From: Bryobacterales bacterium
GTDB lineage: Bacteria > Acidobacteriota > Terriglobia > Bryobacterales > Bryobacteraceae
Assembly (NCBI GenBank): GCA_003164035.1
Contig: PLRS01000035.1
Location: 144,957 to 208,956, forward strand
Length of the DNA stretch: 64,000 nucleotides
Direction of reading: 5' to 3'
In this document: positions 1-8,652 of the stretch, in pieces
Numbering within the stretch: position 1 is the first letter of the stretch
Layout of the letters: the number at the start of each line of letters is the position of its first letter
Notes under the pieces: generated by a model
What the model saw: the letters and a program-made list of their open reading frames with translations, nothing else
The model's database searches: none
Told to the model about the DNA's origin: nothing
Translations under genes and position numbers: made by a program

Positions 1-996
1 GACCCGGCGCTGCTGCGCCCCGGCCGTTTTGACCGCCGCGTGGTGGTGGGCCGTCCCGACGTGCAGGGACGGGAAGCCATTCTGCGCGTGCATACCAAGA
101 AAGTTCCTTTGGGCGACAACGTGGACTTGTCCGTGCTGGCGCGCGGCACGCCGGGTTTGGCCGGCGCCGATCTGGCCAACGTGGTGAACGAGGCCGCCCT
201 CAACGCCGCCCGGCAGAACCGGAAGGTCGTCATGATGGTGGATTTCGAGGTCGCCAAGGATAAAATCCTGATGGGCGCCGAGCGCCGGTCCATGATCCTG
301 AGCGATAAGGAAAAGCGCATGACCGCCTATCACGAAGCCGGCCACGCGCTGGTGGCGGCGGTGCTGCCCAACGCCGATCCCCTCCACAAGGTCACCATCA
401 TCCCGCGCGGTATGGCGCTGGGCGTCACCATGCAGCTCCCCATGGACGATAAGCATTCCTACAGCAAGGACTACCTGGAGGCGGAGATTGCCATTTTGAT
501 GGGCGGCCGCATCGCGGAGGAGAAGTACATCCGCCAGATGACCACCGGCGCCGGCAACGACATCGAACGCGCTACCGACCTGGCGCGCAAGATGGTATGC
601 GAGTGGGGTATGAGCGAACTGGGCCCGCTCAGTTTCGGCAAGAAGGAAGAACAAATCTTCCTGGGGCGCGAGATTGCGCAGCACCGCGACTACAGCGAAG
701 AGACCGCTATCCGCATCGACGAGCAGGTGAAGAAGGTGGTGCAGGGCGGCTACGATACGGCCTCCCATATCATCGACGAACGCTCCGACGCGTTGGTGAC
801 GATTGCCGAGGCCCTGCTGGAACGCGAACTCCTGGATGGCGCCGAGGTGATGCAGATCATCAACGGCGAGACGCTGGCCCCGCTCGCCGCACCTGAGCCG
901 AAGAACCCCGAGGGCCGCACGCAGCACGTGATCCGGCCGGAAGGCGGCCGGCGCTTGCCCGGCCTTTCCGAAGGAGAAACACCCCAACCGGCGTGA
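1..996 (+). CDS. ftsH: ATP-dependent zinc metalloprotease FtsH, C-terminal part (5' truncated by window)
   Basis: Membrane-anchored AAA+ protease that unfolds and degrades membrane and regulatory proteins. The window opens inside the AAA second region of homology ([12 protein letters not shown]), so the N-terminal membrane segments and Walker motifs lie upstream. The M41 peptidase domain follows, with the zinc motif HEAGH encoded near base 331 and the acidic third-ligand region [15 protein letters not shown] further on. The C-terminal tail ends in a proline-rich stretch at the TGA at 994-996. The stop overlaps the GTG start of the next gene, which suggests translational coupling. The reading frame is open from base 1. 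Family assignment is secure; only the missing N-terminus is unseen. Confidence 0.97.
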   Translation, partial: DPALLRPGRFDRRVVVGRPDVQGREAILRVHTKKVPLGDNVDLSVLARGTPGLAGADLANVVNEAALNAARQNRKVVMMVDFEVAKDKILMGAERRSMILSDKEKRMTAYHEAGHALVAAVLPNADPLHKVTIIPRGMALGVTMQLPMDDKHSYSKDYLEAEIAILMGGRIAEEKYIRQMTTGAGNDIERATDLARKMVCEWGMSELGPLSFGKKEEQIFLGREIAQHRDYSEETAIRIDEQVKKVVQGGYDTASHIIDERSDALVTIAEALLERELLDGAEVMQIINGETLAPLAAPEPKNPEGRTQHVIRPEGGRRLPGLSEGETPQPA

Positions 997-1649
997 GGCG
1001 CGACGCAATCGCCGGAGTGGTCCCGGCTTACCCGGTTTACCTGTTCGACGTGGATGGCACGCTGCTCGATTCCGCCGCCGATATTTGCGGCGCCATCGCC
1101 CAGGTGCTGGAACGGAACGGCGCCCCGCCGCAGCCTTACGAATTTCTCAAGAGCTACGTGGGGCTGCATCTCAACGCGCTGTTCGGCGAGGTGTTTCCCG
1201 ATGCCGGCCCGGAACGGCTCGAAGAACTGCTGCAGGAGTACCGCACTACCTATTGGGGGCGCGGCCACGCCGCGACAACCGTGTTTCCCGGCGTGGCCGA
1301 GGCGCTCGGGTCCCTCGGCGGCCGTAAATCGACGGCCACTACCAAAGGCACGCCCACTACCCGCCTCGTGCTGGAGAAATTCGGCCTGATCCGCCACTTC
1401 GATCACGTCCAGGGCACCGACGGGTTCCCTTCCAAGCCCGCGCCCGACGTCATTCAAGCCGCCCTCGCCGCCTTGGGAGCGAGGCCGGAAGAGTGCCTCA
1501 TGGTGGGCGATTCGCCGGCCGATATGGAAGCCGGACGCGCCGCCGGCGTCAAGACCTGCGCCGTGCTCTACGGCTACGGCCAGCCTGAGGCCATGGCCCG
1601 GTTCGAGCCCGACTACTGGATTGAAGACCTGCGTGCGCTGGCCGGGTAA
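993..1649 (+). CDS. HAD-superfamily phosphatase, phosphoglycolate phosphatase-like
   Basis: Predicted cytoplasmic HAD hydrolase of 218 residues that would dephosphorylate a small phosphoester such as 2-phosphoglycolate. Motif I is [10 protein letters not shown] near residue 19, with the nucleophile Asp and the general acid Asp. The motif II/III region has [10 protein letters not shown] and SKPAPDV, and the acidic motif IV is [12 protein letters not shown]. The helical cap between residues 30 and 90 fits the PGP/Gph subgroup. The GTG start overlaps the ftsH stop, so it is probably co-transcribed and coupled. Substrate is inferred only from the family; related HADs act on several phosphoesters. 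Confidence 0.88.
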   Translation: MRRDAIAGVVPAYPVYLFDVDGTLLDSAADICGAIAQVLERNGAPPQPYEFLKSYVGLHLNALFGEVFPDAGPERLEELLQEYRTTYWGRGHAATTVFPGVAEALGSLGGRKSTATTKGTPTTRLVLEKFGLIRHFDHVQGTDGFPSKPAPDVIQAALAALGARPEECLMVGDSPADMEAGRAAGVKTCAVLYGYGQPEAMARFEPDYWIEDLRALAG

Positions 1650-2087
1650 CAGGTGGGACGGACGATCGCTTTTCGTCGTCTGTCGGGCGGTGTTCCAGTA
1701 AGCCGGCACGATGCCGAGACCGGCCTAGCGGAGCCGGCCCAGAAGCTTCAAACAGGAGAACCCAACGACTGTCGGTCGCTATACCGGATTCGACGCCCAC
1801 AAGAAAAGCGTTAGGGTGGTGACGGGGAAACGGGGTGGGTGACTTTGGGCAGGGCTTGACTGGCGGAGTTGGGATGAGCGGACCCCGCGAGAGCAGTTTC
1901 CCGGAACGTTTCGCGCCCTCCTGGCTAGATTGCTGGTGCCAGGGGCTGCTATCAACAGGAATCGCTCCGCCTCGCGGGCTGACGTCCCACAAGCGCGCTT
2001 CTTAGTCGCACCGACAAGCGTCTATATGCTATGTATTCCGGGCTGGATCGGGCTGGATCGGGCTAGTGATAGCTTCCGGAACATAGG
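1650..2087. other. Gene-free stretch holding an IS110-like remnant
   Basis: No intact gene is visible. The stretch holds a short transposase-like relic (1768-1842) and, near 2040-2066, three copies of the decamer GGATCGGGCT or close to it. It separates the ftsH/HAD pair from the alpha/beta hydrolase gene, whose 3' end lies at 2088. No convincing terminator was seen. Confidence 0.5.
1768..1842 (+). mobile_element. Remnant of the 5' end of an IS110-family-like transposase
   Basis: Reading from 1771 gives GRYTGFDAHKKSVRVV followed by a stop at 1840-1842. This resembles the first conserved block of IS110-type transposases (hydrophobic residues, then G-x-D-x-H-K), which carries the first DEDD acidic residue. 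A Shine-Dalgarno-like AGGAG lies just upstream (about 1753-1757), but the expected ATG reads ACTGTC, so the start is lost. Nothing recognisable of the remaining roughly 300 residues follows. I read it as a decayed insertion. The match is short, so chance similarity cannot be excluded. Confidence 0.4.
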
Positions 2088-3677
2088 TCATTGTGGCGCT
2101 TGTGATCGGGCGATGACTCTAGCCTTCACACCTAGCGCTTCCCTCATTTTGGCCATCACGTGCTTGAAGTGTTGCTTTGTAATTTCGCCTGCCTCGAAGT
2201 AGTCTGGATGCGCGCAGGTCGTCTGAAGGCAATCACTAATAAATACAGGCATACTGGATTTCGTGGACACAACCAAGTCGTGTTTGTGATCATTCGGCAG
2301 CAGACTTATAGCATTGCGGACCAACCAGTGAGTACCTGAATAGTTGCTTCCTATGGAAATCATCATTTCGGGCGCCGGCGAGCCAGCCGCGGCACATTTG
2401 ATCTCATCGGCGCGCAGGGCCGAGAGACACTTTCCATCTGGCTCAAGATCCTCGATGCCAGCAAAACCTTGTCTCCATTGGTAGGCCGCCAAAACACGGG
2501 CCACCGACACTGCCGATCGAGTCTTCGCCGTGACCGCCAAATATGTAGCAGCGAGTGTCATCGGATGTTGGGCCAACGCGGCCCCGGAATGTGGCGAGCC
2601 AAATGTTACACAAAGCTTGATCTTATCGTTCCAGTCTCCTCGCTCCCGAGTTTGGAGAATGTTCAGTACCATCCGCGCAACAAGCCCACCTCTTGAATGA
2701 CAGACGAAAACTACCGGGACATTCGGATTCAGGCTTATCAAGAAGGAAGCCAACTCTATTGCATTCTCCTGAATCCCTGCCAGGGTATCGTGTGGCCATC
2801 CTGCAATGCAGTACTCATCCAGCGTGCGCTCGAACGCGCTCTTAACCCGTCCTTCTTTGGCCGAGTCGCCCAAATAGCCTGGGAGATGATCTGTCATCTC
2901 ATAATACTTCCACGATGATTCGTCCCCATCTCCGTAACGTATTATTTCGGGCGGAGTCCTCCAAGCGTCAATCAGACTGTCGAAGGTCAGGAGATCAGTC
3001 GAGAAAAGGCCGTGAATCAGCACGACGAGGCCCTTATATCCGTCAGATAGTTCCACAGTCCGGAGATCGGGTATCGCAGGATACTTCGCCCTACTTCGTG
3101 CCGCCTTGCGTAATCCGTCGGCAATCGCCTCTTGCTGGACGGCAGGAAGCGAGAGGGCTTTCACGCAGGCTCCGACAACCCAAGTACCTAACTTCAGATG
3201 ATACCCACCCGAAGTGAACGGTGTCAGGGCGATATTGAACGAACCCTCAAAAAATACGATGGCTGGAGACTGACCGGAATACGAAAGGCCATCCGGTGTC
3301 GCTCCGATCGATGCGAAAAAGTGCAAATAATCTGATTCAAGGGCCTGTGCATAGACATCACGGGCCCATCGTACTGCATGCTGGAAGCCCTCGAGAGGAG
3401 TCAGATTGTTCGGGTGCTTTAGTTCGACAGCATCGAATGAGAGCTCATTTCTTCGCGGAATGTCATGGATCGGAATATCTCGAGACCAGGATAGCCAAGC
3501 ATTAAATGTGGGCAGCCAGCGTCCAACATTGGACAGACCGAGCCCGTCTGATTCGGCGCAGAGCGCGATCAGCGCGTCGAAATCTTGGGGTGTATCGAGG
3601 AAAAGAAGTCCCGGTCCGCCGCTCACCGTGCCTTTGATTTGGGTTATAGGCTCGTCGTTCGGGACGAAGGTAGCCAT
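2088..3677 (-). CDS. Alpha/beta hydrolase, lipase-like, stand-alone
   Basis: Protein of 529 residues with a C-terminal alpha/beta-hydrolase fold. The oxyanion-side motif is VVLIHGLFS near residue 215 and the nucleophile elbow is VFVCHSRGG near residue 325, with Ser as the predicted nucleophile. The N-terminal half is not recognised and has no signal peptide, so a cytoplasmic place is likely. The ATG at 3677 is chosen because GGAGG lies 6 nt upstream; an upstream in-frame ATG at 3716 lacks a better site. Base composition is lower in GC and codon use less biased than in the neighbours, and a transposase relic lies downstream, so acquisition by transfer is plausible. The PGAP1-like lipase family is the closest I can name; substrate is unknown. 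Confidence 0.7.
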   Translation of the reverse strand: MATFVPNDEPITQIKGTVSGGPGLLFLDTPQDFDALIALCAESDGLGLSNVGRWLPTFNAWLSWSRDIPIHDIPRRNELSFDAVELKHPNNLTPLEGFQHAVRWARDVYAQALESDYLHFFASIGATPDGLSYSGQSPAIVFFEGSFNIALTPFTSGGYHLKLGTWVVGACVKALSLPAVQQEAIADGLRKAARSRAKYPAIPDLRTVELSDGYKGLVVLIHGLFSTDLLTFDSLIDAWRTPPEIIRYGDGDESSWKYYEMTDHLPGYLGDSAKEGRVKSAFERTLDEYCIAGWPHDTLAGIQENAIELASFLISLNPNVPVVFVCHSRGGLVARMVLNILQTRERGDWNDKIKLCVTFGSPHSGAALAQHPMTLAATYLAVTAKTRSAVSVARVLAAYQWRQGFAGIEDLEPDGKCLSALRADEIKCAAAGSPAPEMMISIGSNYSGTHWLVRNAISLLPNDHKHDLVVSTKSSMPVFISDCLQTTCAHPDYFEAGEITKQHFKHVMAKMREALGVKARVIARSQAPQ

Positions 3678-4002
3678 AGCCTCCCTCCAACCATAGAGTA
3701 TGGCACGAAGTGCCACGCGTGGACCGACTCCAACCGAAGAAGACTTTCGGCGCGCTCAGAAAAGCATGATGCAGCCCTATCGATTGTCCGGACCTTGATT
3801 CGCGTTTGGGGTGGCACCGCCAAGGCATCCAGGGCGATAGCTGTCGCGAAATCCCCTTCCGTCCACCAAACGCCCGAGAGGCCGCGTTGGCGGAACTGAG
3901 GTCGGGCCCGTCGCGGACCGGGTTCCTCCGGCCACACACCGTTGCGGCAAATCAATCTCCGAATCCGTGTCCCGGCATCGCCTGTATTACAATGGGCCTT
4001 CC
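3678..4002. other. Intergenic region between divergent hydrolase and trpB2 genes
   Basis: Presumably carries the two divergent promoters. A TATTACAAT block at about 3985-3993 lies just ahead of the trpB2 ATG and could be a -10 region, but I see no good -35. A minus-strand frame is open across most of the stretch (to about 3955), yet it has no recognisable motif and overlaps the hydrolase start, so I do not call a gene. Confidence 0.4.
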
Positions 4003-5364
4003 ATGTCTGAGACCACCAAATACTTGCTGGCGGAAAGCCAGATCCCTTCGGTTTGGGTCAACGTGCTGCCGTCGCTTCCGGAGCCGCCCGATCCGCCGCT
4101 CCACCCGGGGACGCGCAAGCCGATCGGCCCGGAGGACCTGGCGCCGATCTTTCCGATGGAATTGATCGAGCAGGAATTCTCGCCTCAGCGCGAGATCGAC
4201 ATTCCCGGCGAGGTCATGGACGTCTACCGGCTCTGGCGGCCCACGCCGCTTTATCGCGCGCGGCGCCTCGAGAAGGCGCTCGATACGCCGGCCCACATCT
4301 ATTACAAGTATGAAGGCACCAGCCCGGCCGGCAGCCACAAGCCGAACACCGCCGTGCCGCAGGCGTACTACAACAAGCGCGCCGGCATCCGCCGCCTGGC
4401 CACCGAAACTGGCGCCGGGCAATGGGGCAGCGCGCTGGCGCTGGCCTGCCGCCTGTTCGGCATGGAATGCACTGTCTACATGGTGCGCGTGAGCTACGAC
4501 CAAAAGCCATATCGCCGCATGATGATGCACGTGTGGGGCGCGGAAGTTTTCCCCAGCCCCAGCGATCACACCAACGCCGGCCGCACCGTGCTGGCGGCCA
4601 CGCCCGATTCCGCGGGCAGCCTCGGCATCGCCATCAGCGAGGCGGTGGAGGACGCCGCCACGCACTCCGACACCAATTATTCGCTGGGCAGCGTGCTCAA
4701 CCACGTCATGCTGCACCAGACCGTGATCGGCCAGGAAGCCAAGCTGCAAATGCAGATGGCGGGCGAAGAGCCGGAAGTGGTGATCGGCTGTTTCGGCGGC
4801 GGCAGCAACTTCGGCGGCCTGGCGCTGCCCTACGTGCTCGACCGACTGGCCGGCAAGGGGCCGCGCATTTTGGCGGTGGAACCCTCCGCCTGCCCCAGTC
4901 TCACCAAAGGCGTGTTTGCCTACGACTACGGCGATACCGGCAAGCTGACGCCGCTGGTCAAAATGTACACGCTGGGCCACGATTTCATGCCGGCCGGAAT
5001 CCACGCCGGCGGCCTGCGCTACCACGGCGCTTCGCCCTTGCTCAGCCATCTGCGCAAGCTGGGCCACATCGATGCCGTGGCCTATCCGCAGTTGCCGGTC
5101 TTCGAGGCCGCCTTGCAATTCGCCCGCACCGAAGCCATCATACCCGCGCCGGAATCTTCCCACGCCATCCGCGCCGCGGTGGACGAAGCTCTGGCCGCGC
5201 GCGAAGAGGGCCGCCCCCGCACCATCCTGTTCTGCCTCAGCGGCCATGGCCATTTCGACCTGAGCGCTTACGAAAACTACCTTACCGGCCAGCTTCAGGA
5301 CTACGAATACCCCGCCGAAGATATCGAAAAGTCGCTGGCGGCTATCCAGCCGGTCGGGGCGTAA
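4003..5364 (+). CDS. trpB: TrpB2-type tryptophan synthase beta-like protein
   Basis: PLP enzyme expected to condense indole with serine to give tryptophan. At 453 residues it fits the longer TrpB2 class rather than the 390-400-residue TrpB1 partner of TrpA. The PLP Schiff-base lysine is in [10 protein letters not shown] (about Lys113) and the phosphate-binding loop is [10 protein letters not shown] (about residue 262). The ATG at 4003 matches the family N-terminus; an earlier in-frame ATG adds 12 unrelated residues. No trpA or other trp gene is adjacent, as is common for TrpB2, which may salvage indole or work on its own. The SRPBCC gene converges 12 bp downstream. Confidence 0.92.
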   Translation: MSETTKYLLAESQIPSVWVNVLPSLPEPPDPPLHPGTRKPIGPEDLAPIFPMELIEQEFSPQREIDIPGEVMDVYRLWRPTPLYRARRLEKALDTPAHIYYKYEGTSPAGSHKPNTAVPQAYYNKRAGIRRLATETGAGQWGSALALACRLFGMECTVYMVRVSYDQKPYRRMMMHVWGAEVFPSPSDHTNAGRTVLAATPDSAGSLGIAISEAVEDAATHSDTNYSLGSVLNHVMLHQTVIGQEAKLQMQMAGEEPEVVIGCFGGGSNFGGLALPYVLDRLAGKGPRILAVEPSACPSLTKGVFAYDYGDTGKLTPLVKMYTLGHDFMPAGIHAGGLRYHGASPLLSHLRKLGHIDAVAYPQLPVFEAALQFARTEAIIPAPESSHAIRAAVDEALAAREEGRPRTILFCLSGHGHFDLSAYENYLTGQLQDYEYPAEDIEKSLAAIQPVGA

Positions 5365-5376
5365 GGTAACGCCGCT

Positions 5377-6153
5377 CTAAGCCGGCGATGGATTGGCGAA
5401 GCCTGTCACCGAATCGATTCGTCCATCCGGTCTGAACACAAAGACGCTGGTTCCGCTCATGCGCTGGTTTCCGTCGGCGCCCGCCGCAATCCAATCGGCC
5501 AGGACGGTGCCTTGGCATTGCCGGACGTTTCCGTTGCGCCGCCAAACGATGCCCGGCATGAACCGCTGCGCCGCGCCAATGTGAGCGGACAGATCGGCGA
5601 TGCCATCGAGCAGACTGAACCGGTCGCGGAACTGAATTTCAGGAGCGACGATCCGGGCGAGGGTTTCGTCGCGGGTTCGTTCGTCGGCGATGACCCAGGC
5701 GCCGAACCACCCGTCCACGGCGCTGGCCGCATGGGCGAACACTTCGTTCGCGACTACGTTGCTGAACAGGGAAAGCTGAAAGCGCCAGCCTTGAACGTGC
5801 TCGTCGCGTGGGCCGGCTTCGGCGAATTCATGCAGCAGATGAAGCCGCGTACCGGATTCGTCCGGCTCCAGGTGGATGGTCACGCGCGAGCTGCCGGGCG
5901 GTATCGGCTTGCCGCTCGCGAAGCCGTAGGTGAATACGATCCGCTCCGCACGGCGAACCTCCAACACCTCGCCCAGAGTTTCCACCCCGTTGGGATGGCG
6001 GATGTACACCCTGCCTCCCGGCTGGGCATCGATGGTAGAGCCGGCACCCCACCAACCGGCCCATCGCGCGCTATCCGTGAAAAACTGAAAAACCGTCTCG
6101 GGCGTCGCGTGGATCACGACGGTTCGATCCAGGCGATATGGCAATTCCGGCAT
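5377..6153 (-). CDS. SRPBCC (AHSA1-like) domain fused to a SnoaL-like domain
   Basis: Two-domain protein of 258 residues. Residues 1-150 form a START/SRPBCC fold of the AHSA1/polyketide-cyclase type (ATPETVFQFFTDSARWAGWWG, the usual opening). Residues 155-258 look like a SnoaL/nuclear-transport-factor-2 fold (FRDRFSLLDGIADLSAHI, then WRRNGNVRQCQG). Both folds bind small hydrophobic ligands; no catalytic function can be assigned. It lies 6 bp after an ArsR-type regulator and is surely co-transcribed with it. ArsR-SRPBCC pairs are common in soil bacteria, but the added SnoaL domain is less usual. No signal peptide is seen. Confidence 0.78.
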   Translation of the reverse strand: MPELPYRLDRTVVIHATPETVFQFFTDSARWAGWWGAGSTIDAQPGGRVYIRHPNGVETLGEVLEVRRAERIVFTYGFASGKPIPPGSSRVTIHLEPDESGTRLHLLHEFAEAGPRDEHVQGWRFQLSLFSNVVANEVFAHAASAVDGWFGAWVIADERTRDETLARIVAPEIQFRDRFSLLDGIADLSAHIGAAQRFMPGIVWRRNGNVRQCQGTVLADWIAAGADGNQRMSGTSVFVFRPDGRIDSVTGFANPSPA

Positions 6154-6159
6154 AAGTCC

Positions 6160-6525
6160 TCACCGATCTGTTTTTTTCGGGCTTTTCCTGGGGCTGGGGT
6201 GGCGCCGTTTTGGTCCCCGGCGCGTTTCCTCCAGCTCGGCGGCCAACTTCAGCTTCCATAACGCGTCGTCCCACATGCGCTCCAGAATCTCCGCGGCTGG
6301 GCCGAGGGCCTCCTGGCGAGCCCGGTAGAATCGGTTGCGCCGCTCGGCTCGCGCCTCCACCAGGCCGGCCTCCACCAGCGACCGCAGTTGCAGCGAAACC
6401 GCCCCGAAAGTTACGTCCGGCATCGCCCGGTGGATTGCGCCCGCCGTTTGCTCCTGATCCCACACCAGGCGCAGAATCTCGCGCCGGCGCGGCGAAGCGA
6501 TTGCTTCGAATACCGCGGACTCCAT
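6160..6525 (-). CDS. ArsR-family winged-helix transcriptional regulator
   Basis: Regulator of 121 residues. The opening EAIASPRRREILRLVWDQE and the recognition-helix region FGAVSLQLRSLVEAGLV are typical of ArsR/SmtB repressors. No obvious metal-binding Cys pair is present, which agrees with the non-metal ArsR subgroup that travels with SRPBCC genes. The basic lysine- and proline-rich C-terminus is unusual. It is first in the operon with the SRPBCC-SnoaL gene (6 bp gap) and divergent from the MFS relic. A perfect 7-2-7 inverted repeat 10 bp upstream of its ATG is the probable operator, implying autoregulation. Confidence 0.85.
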   Translation of the reverse strand: MESAVFEAIASPRRREILRLVWDQEQTAGAIHRAMPDVTFGAVSLQLRSLVEAGLVEARAERRNRFYRARQEALGPAAEILERMWDDALWKLKLAAELEETRRGPKRRHPSPRKSPKKTDR

Positions 6526-6535
6526 TTGTAGATAG

Positions 6536-6551
6536 TTTAGTTAAAACTAAA
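6536..6551. promoter_or_regulatory. Palindromic operator between arsR-like and MFS genes
   Basis: TTTAGTT-AA-AACTAAA is a perfect 7-bp inverted repeat with a 2-nt spacer, AT-rich within GC-rich surroundings. It lies 10 bp from the regulator start and 36 bp from the MFS start, so a bound dimer could control both directions. Assignment to the ArsR-type protein is inference from position. Confidence 0.65.
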
Positions 6552-6587
6552 ATATGTGTCAATAGCGTCACGCGCGATAATCCAAGG

Positions 6588-7280
6588 ATGACCGCACCAT
6601 CCCCCTCGCGGCGAACGCTGCGGGGCCTGGACTGGCTGAATTTCCTCCTGGCCGACGTGCAGACCGGGGTGGGGCCGTTCCTCGCCATTTACCTGGCCAG
6701 CTATAAATGGAACGAAGAGCGCGTAGGGCTGGCGCTTACGGTCGGCGGGATCGCCGGCATTCTCACCCAGACGCCGGCTGGCGGGCTGGTTGACTCCGTC
6801 CGCTCGAAGCGGGCGCTGGTCGGCGTGGCCGTGGCCGCGCTGGCCGCGGGAGCGCTGCTGATCGCCCTGTTTCCGTGGTTCTGGCCCGTCATGGGCGCCC
6901 AGATCTTGATCGGCGGCACGTCCAGCGTCTTCATCCCCGCCATCTGCGCGATGTCTCTCGGCATCGTCGGACGCGCCGCATTCGACGTCCGCCAGGGCCG
7001 CAACCAAACCTTCAACTCGGCGGGTAACGTGATTGCCGCGGTATCGATGGGGGTTCTCGGCTACCTGGTTTCCAACCGCAGTATCTTCTTCTTCGTCGTG
7101 GCCCTGGCGGTCCCCACGGTTCTCGCGCTGCTTGTGATCAGACCCGACGAGATCGACTACGACCTCGCCCGTGGCGCAAAGGACGGCGAGAAAGGCGGCA
7201 AGGTGGTGGCGGCGGCAGCGTTCGCTATACTCTATTTTTTCATGCCCGAAACGCGCAACACACGGCTGGCAAACCAGTGA
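6588..7280 (+). pseudogene. MFS transporter with internal in-frame deletion
   Basis: The first part (about 200 residues) is a normal MFS N-half: LNFLLADVQTGVGPFLAIYL, the loop motif GGLVDSVRSKRALVG between helices 2 and 3, and six hydrophobic segments up to about residue 190. The frame then jumps after a charged linker (ARGAKDGEKGGK) into AAAAFAILYFFMPETR, which looks like the last helix and the C-terminal tail of the same family. The total is 230 residues instead of about 400, so roughly five helices are missing without loss of frame. It could not work as a normal 12-helix carrier. The ATG follows AAGG closely. The next gene's GTG overlaps its TGA. Confidence 0.72.
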
Positions 7281-8557
7281 GCGGCACAGCGCGCATGGTG
7301 GTCACGCTAGCGGTTTTCGCGGCGATGCTCGTGCTGGTGATCGTGCGCCCGCGGCGATGGAATGAGGCTTGGTGGACGGCGCTGGGAGCCGCGGCGATGC
7401 TCGTTCTCGGCCTCGTATCGCCGCGCCAGGCCATCGGCGCAATCCTTGCGGGGAAGAGCGCTCTTCTCTTTCTTCTCTCGCTGCTCGCGCTATCTCTCCT
7501 GGTCGGCAAGAGCGGCTTTTTCGATTGGGCCGCGATTCGATGCGCTCGCATGGCGAAAGGAAACGCGCGCTCTCTCTACCGGAACGCGTTCGTGCTGGGC
7601 GCGATCGTCACGGCGATCCTGTCGCTCGACACCACGGCGGTCATGCTCACTCCGGTTGTGCTCGCCGTTGTAAGGCGGCTCAAGCTCCCGGCGGCGCCGT
7701 ACATCGTACTGTGTGCGTTGGTGGCGAACGTCGGCTCGCTGGCGCTCCCCATCAGCAATCTCACCAACATTCTCTTCGCCGATGCTTTCCACCTGACGTT
7801 CGCGGCGTTCGCGTCGAGAATGCTCGCGCCGCAGCTTGTCGCGCTCGCCGCCGCATACGCTCTGCTGCGCTGGCACTTCCGGCGCGAGCTGCCGGCCCGC
7901 TTCGACGGCGAGTCGATCCCGGAGGCGGCGGCCGCGGTGCCGAATCGGACCTGCTTCCTGGTTTGCGTGGCCGTCCTCGCCGTGGTGCTCGTCGGTTACT
8001 TTCTCGCGCCGCTCGCGAGGCTGGAGCCCTACGCAATCGCCTTCGCGGGTAGCGGGGTGCTCGCGATCGCCGGCGCGGCGACCGGACGCGTTCGCCTTCG
8101 GGCTCTGGGCGAGCTCTCGTGGGACCTGTTCCCTTTCGTGGCCGGGCTCTTCGTCGCCGTACAGGCGCTCGACAACCTGGGCATCGTCGGGGTGTCGTCC
8201 GGTTGGCTTCGGAGTATGAGACCGGGGTCGCCCGAAAAGCTCCTCGCTGCCGCGGGCGCGGCCGGATTCGCCTCGAATATCATGAACAACCTGCCGGCGG
8301 CGTTGATCGCGCGAAGCGTGCTTTTGAACTCGCACGCCCATACGGGCACGATCCTCGCCGCGCTCGTCGGTGCCGACGCGGGGCCGATCGTCGCTCCTTT
8401 CGGCTCACTGGCAACTATGCTGGTCCTCGCGCTGGCGCGGCGCGAGGGAAAAGAAGTGCGCACCGGAAGCATCGTGATGTTCGGCCTGTGGGCGGCGCCC
8501 GTGATCGTGGTGGCGGCGGCGCTTGCCCTGGCGCTCAGCTTCGCTCTGGTTCGGTGA
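7277..8557 (+). CDS. ArsB/SLC13-type ion permease
   Basis: Inner-membrane permease of 426 residues with about 11 hydrophobic segments. The signature is a repeated N-terminal/C-terminal arrangement: LSLDTTAVMLTPVVLAV near residue 115 and FASNIMNNLPAALIARS near residue 335, the two re-entrant loops of the ArsB/NhaD/CitMHS superfamily. GADAGPIVAPFGSLATML is also typical of ArsB. It would export arsenite or carry a related anion; no arsC or arsA is nearby, so the substrate is uncertain. The GTG start overlaps the MFS stop, which suggests coupling to the upstream reading frame even though that gene is damaged. Confidence 0.82.
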   Translation: MSGTARMVVTLAVFAAMLVLVIVRPRRWNEAWWTALGAAAMLVLGLVSPRQAIGAILAGKSALLFLLSLLALSLLVGKSGFFDWAAIRCARMAKGNARSLYRNAFVLGAIVTAILSLDTTAVMLTPVVLAVVRRLKLPAAPYIVLCALVANVGSLALPISNLTNILFADAFHLTFAAFASRMLAPQLVALAAAYALLRWHFRRELPARFDGESIPEAAAAVPNRTCFLVCVAVLAVVLVGYFLAPLARLEPYAIAFAGSGVLAIAGAATGRVRLRALGELSWDLFPFVAGLFVAVQALDNLGIVGVSSGWLRSMRPGSPEKLLAAAGAAGFASNIMNNLPAALIARSVLLNSHAHTGTILAALVGADAGPIVAPFGSLATMLVLALARREGKEVRTGSIVMFGLWAAPVIVVAAALALALSFALVR

Positions 8558-8652
8558 GGGCGCCGGCTCGTCGCGGGTGGCAAGGGCTTAGTTCCTCGGG
8601 AGAAGAGCGGGACGATGGCGTCCCGTGCGGACCAGGGGGTCCGCCCCACGAA

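Noticed and set aside
2040-2066. Triple GGATCGGGCT as a CRISPR-like or iteron array
   Set aside because: Units are directly adjacent without spacers and only about three copies occur; a simple short tandem repeat.
3644-3955. Minus-strand frame of 103 codons between the hydrolase and trpB genes
   Set aside because: Overlaps the hydrolase start in another frame, has no recognisable motif and no Shine-Dalgarno; not enough to call a gene.
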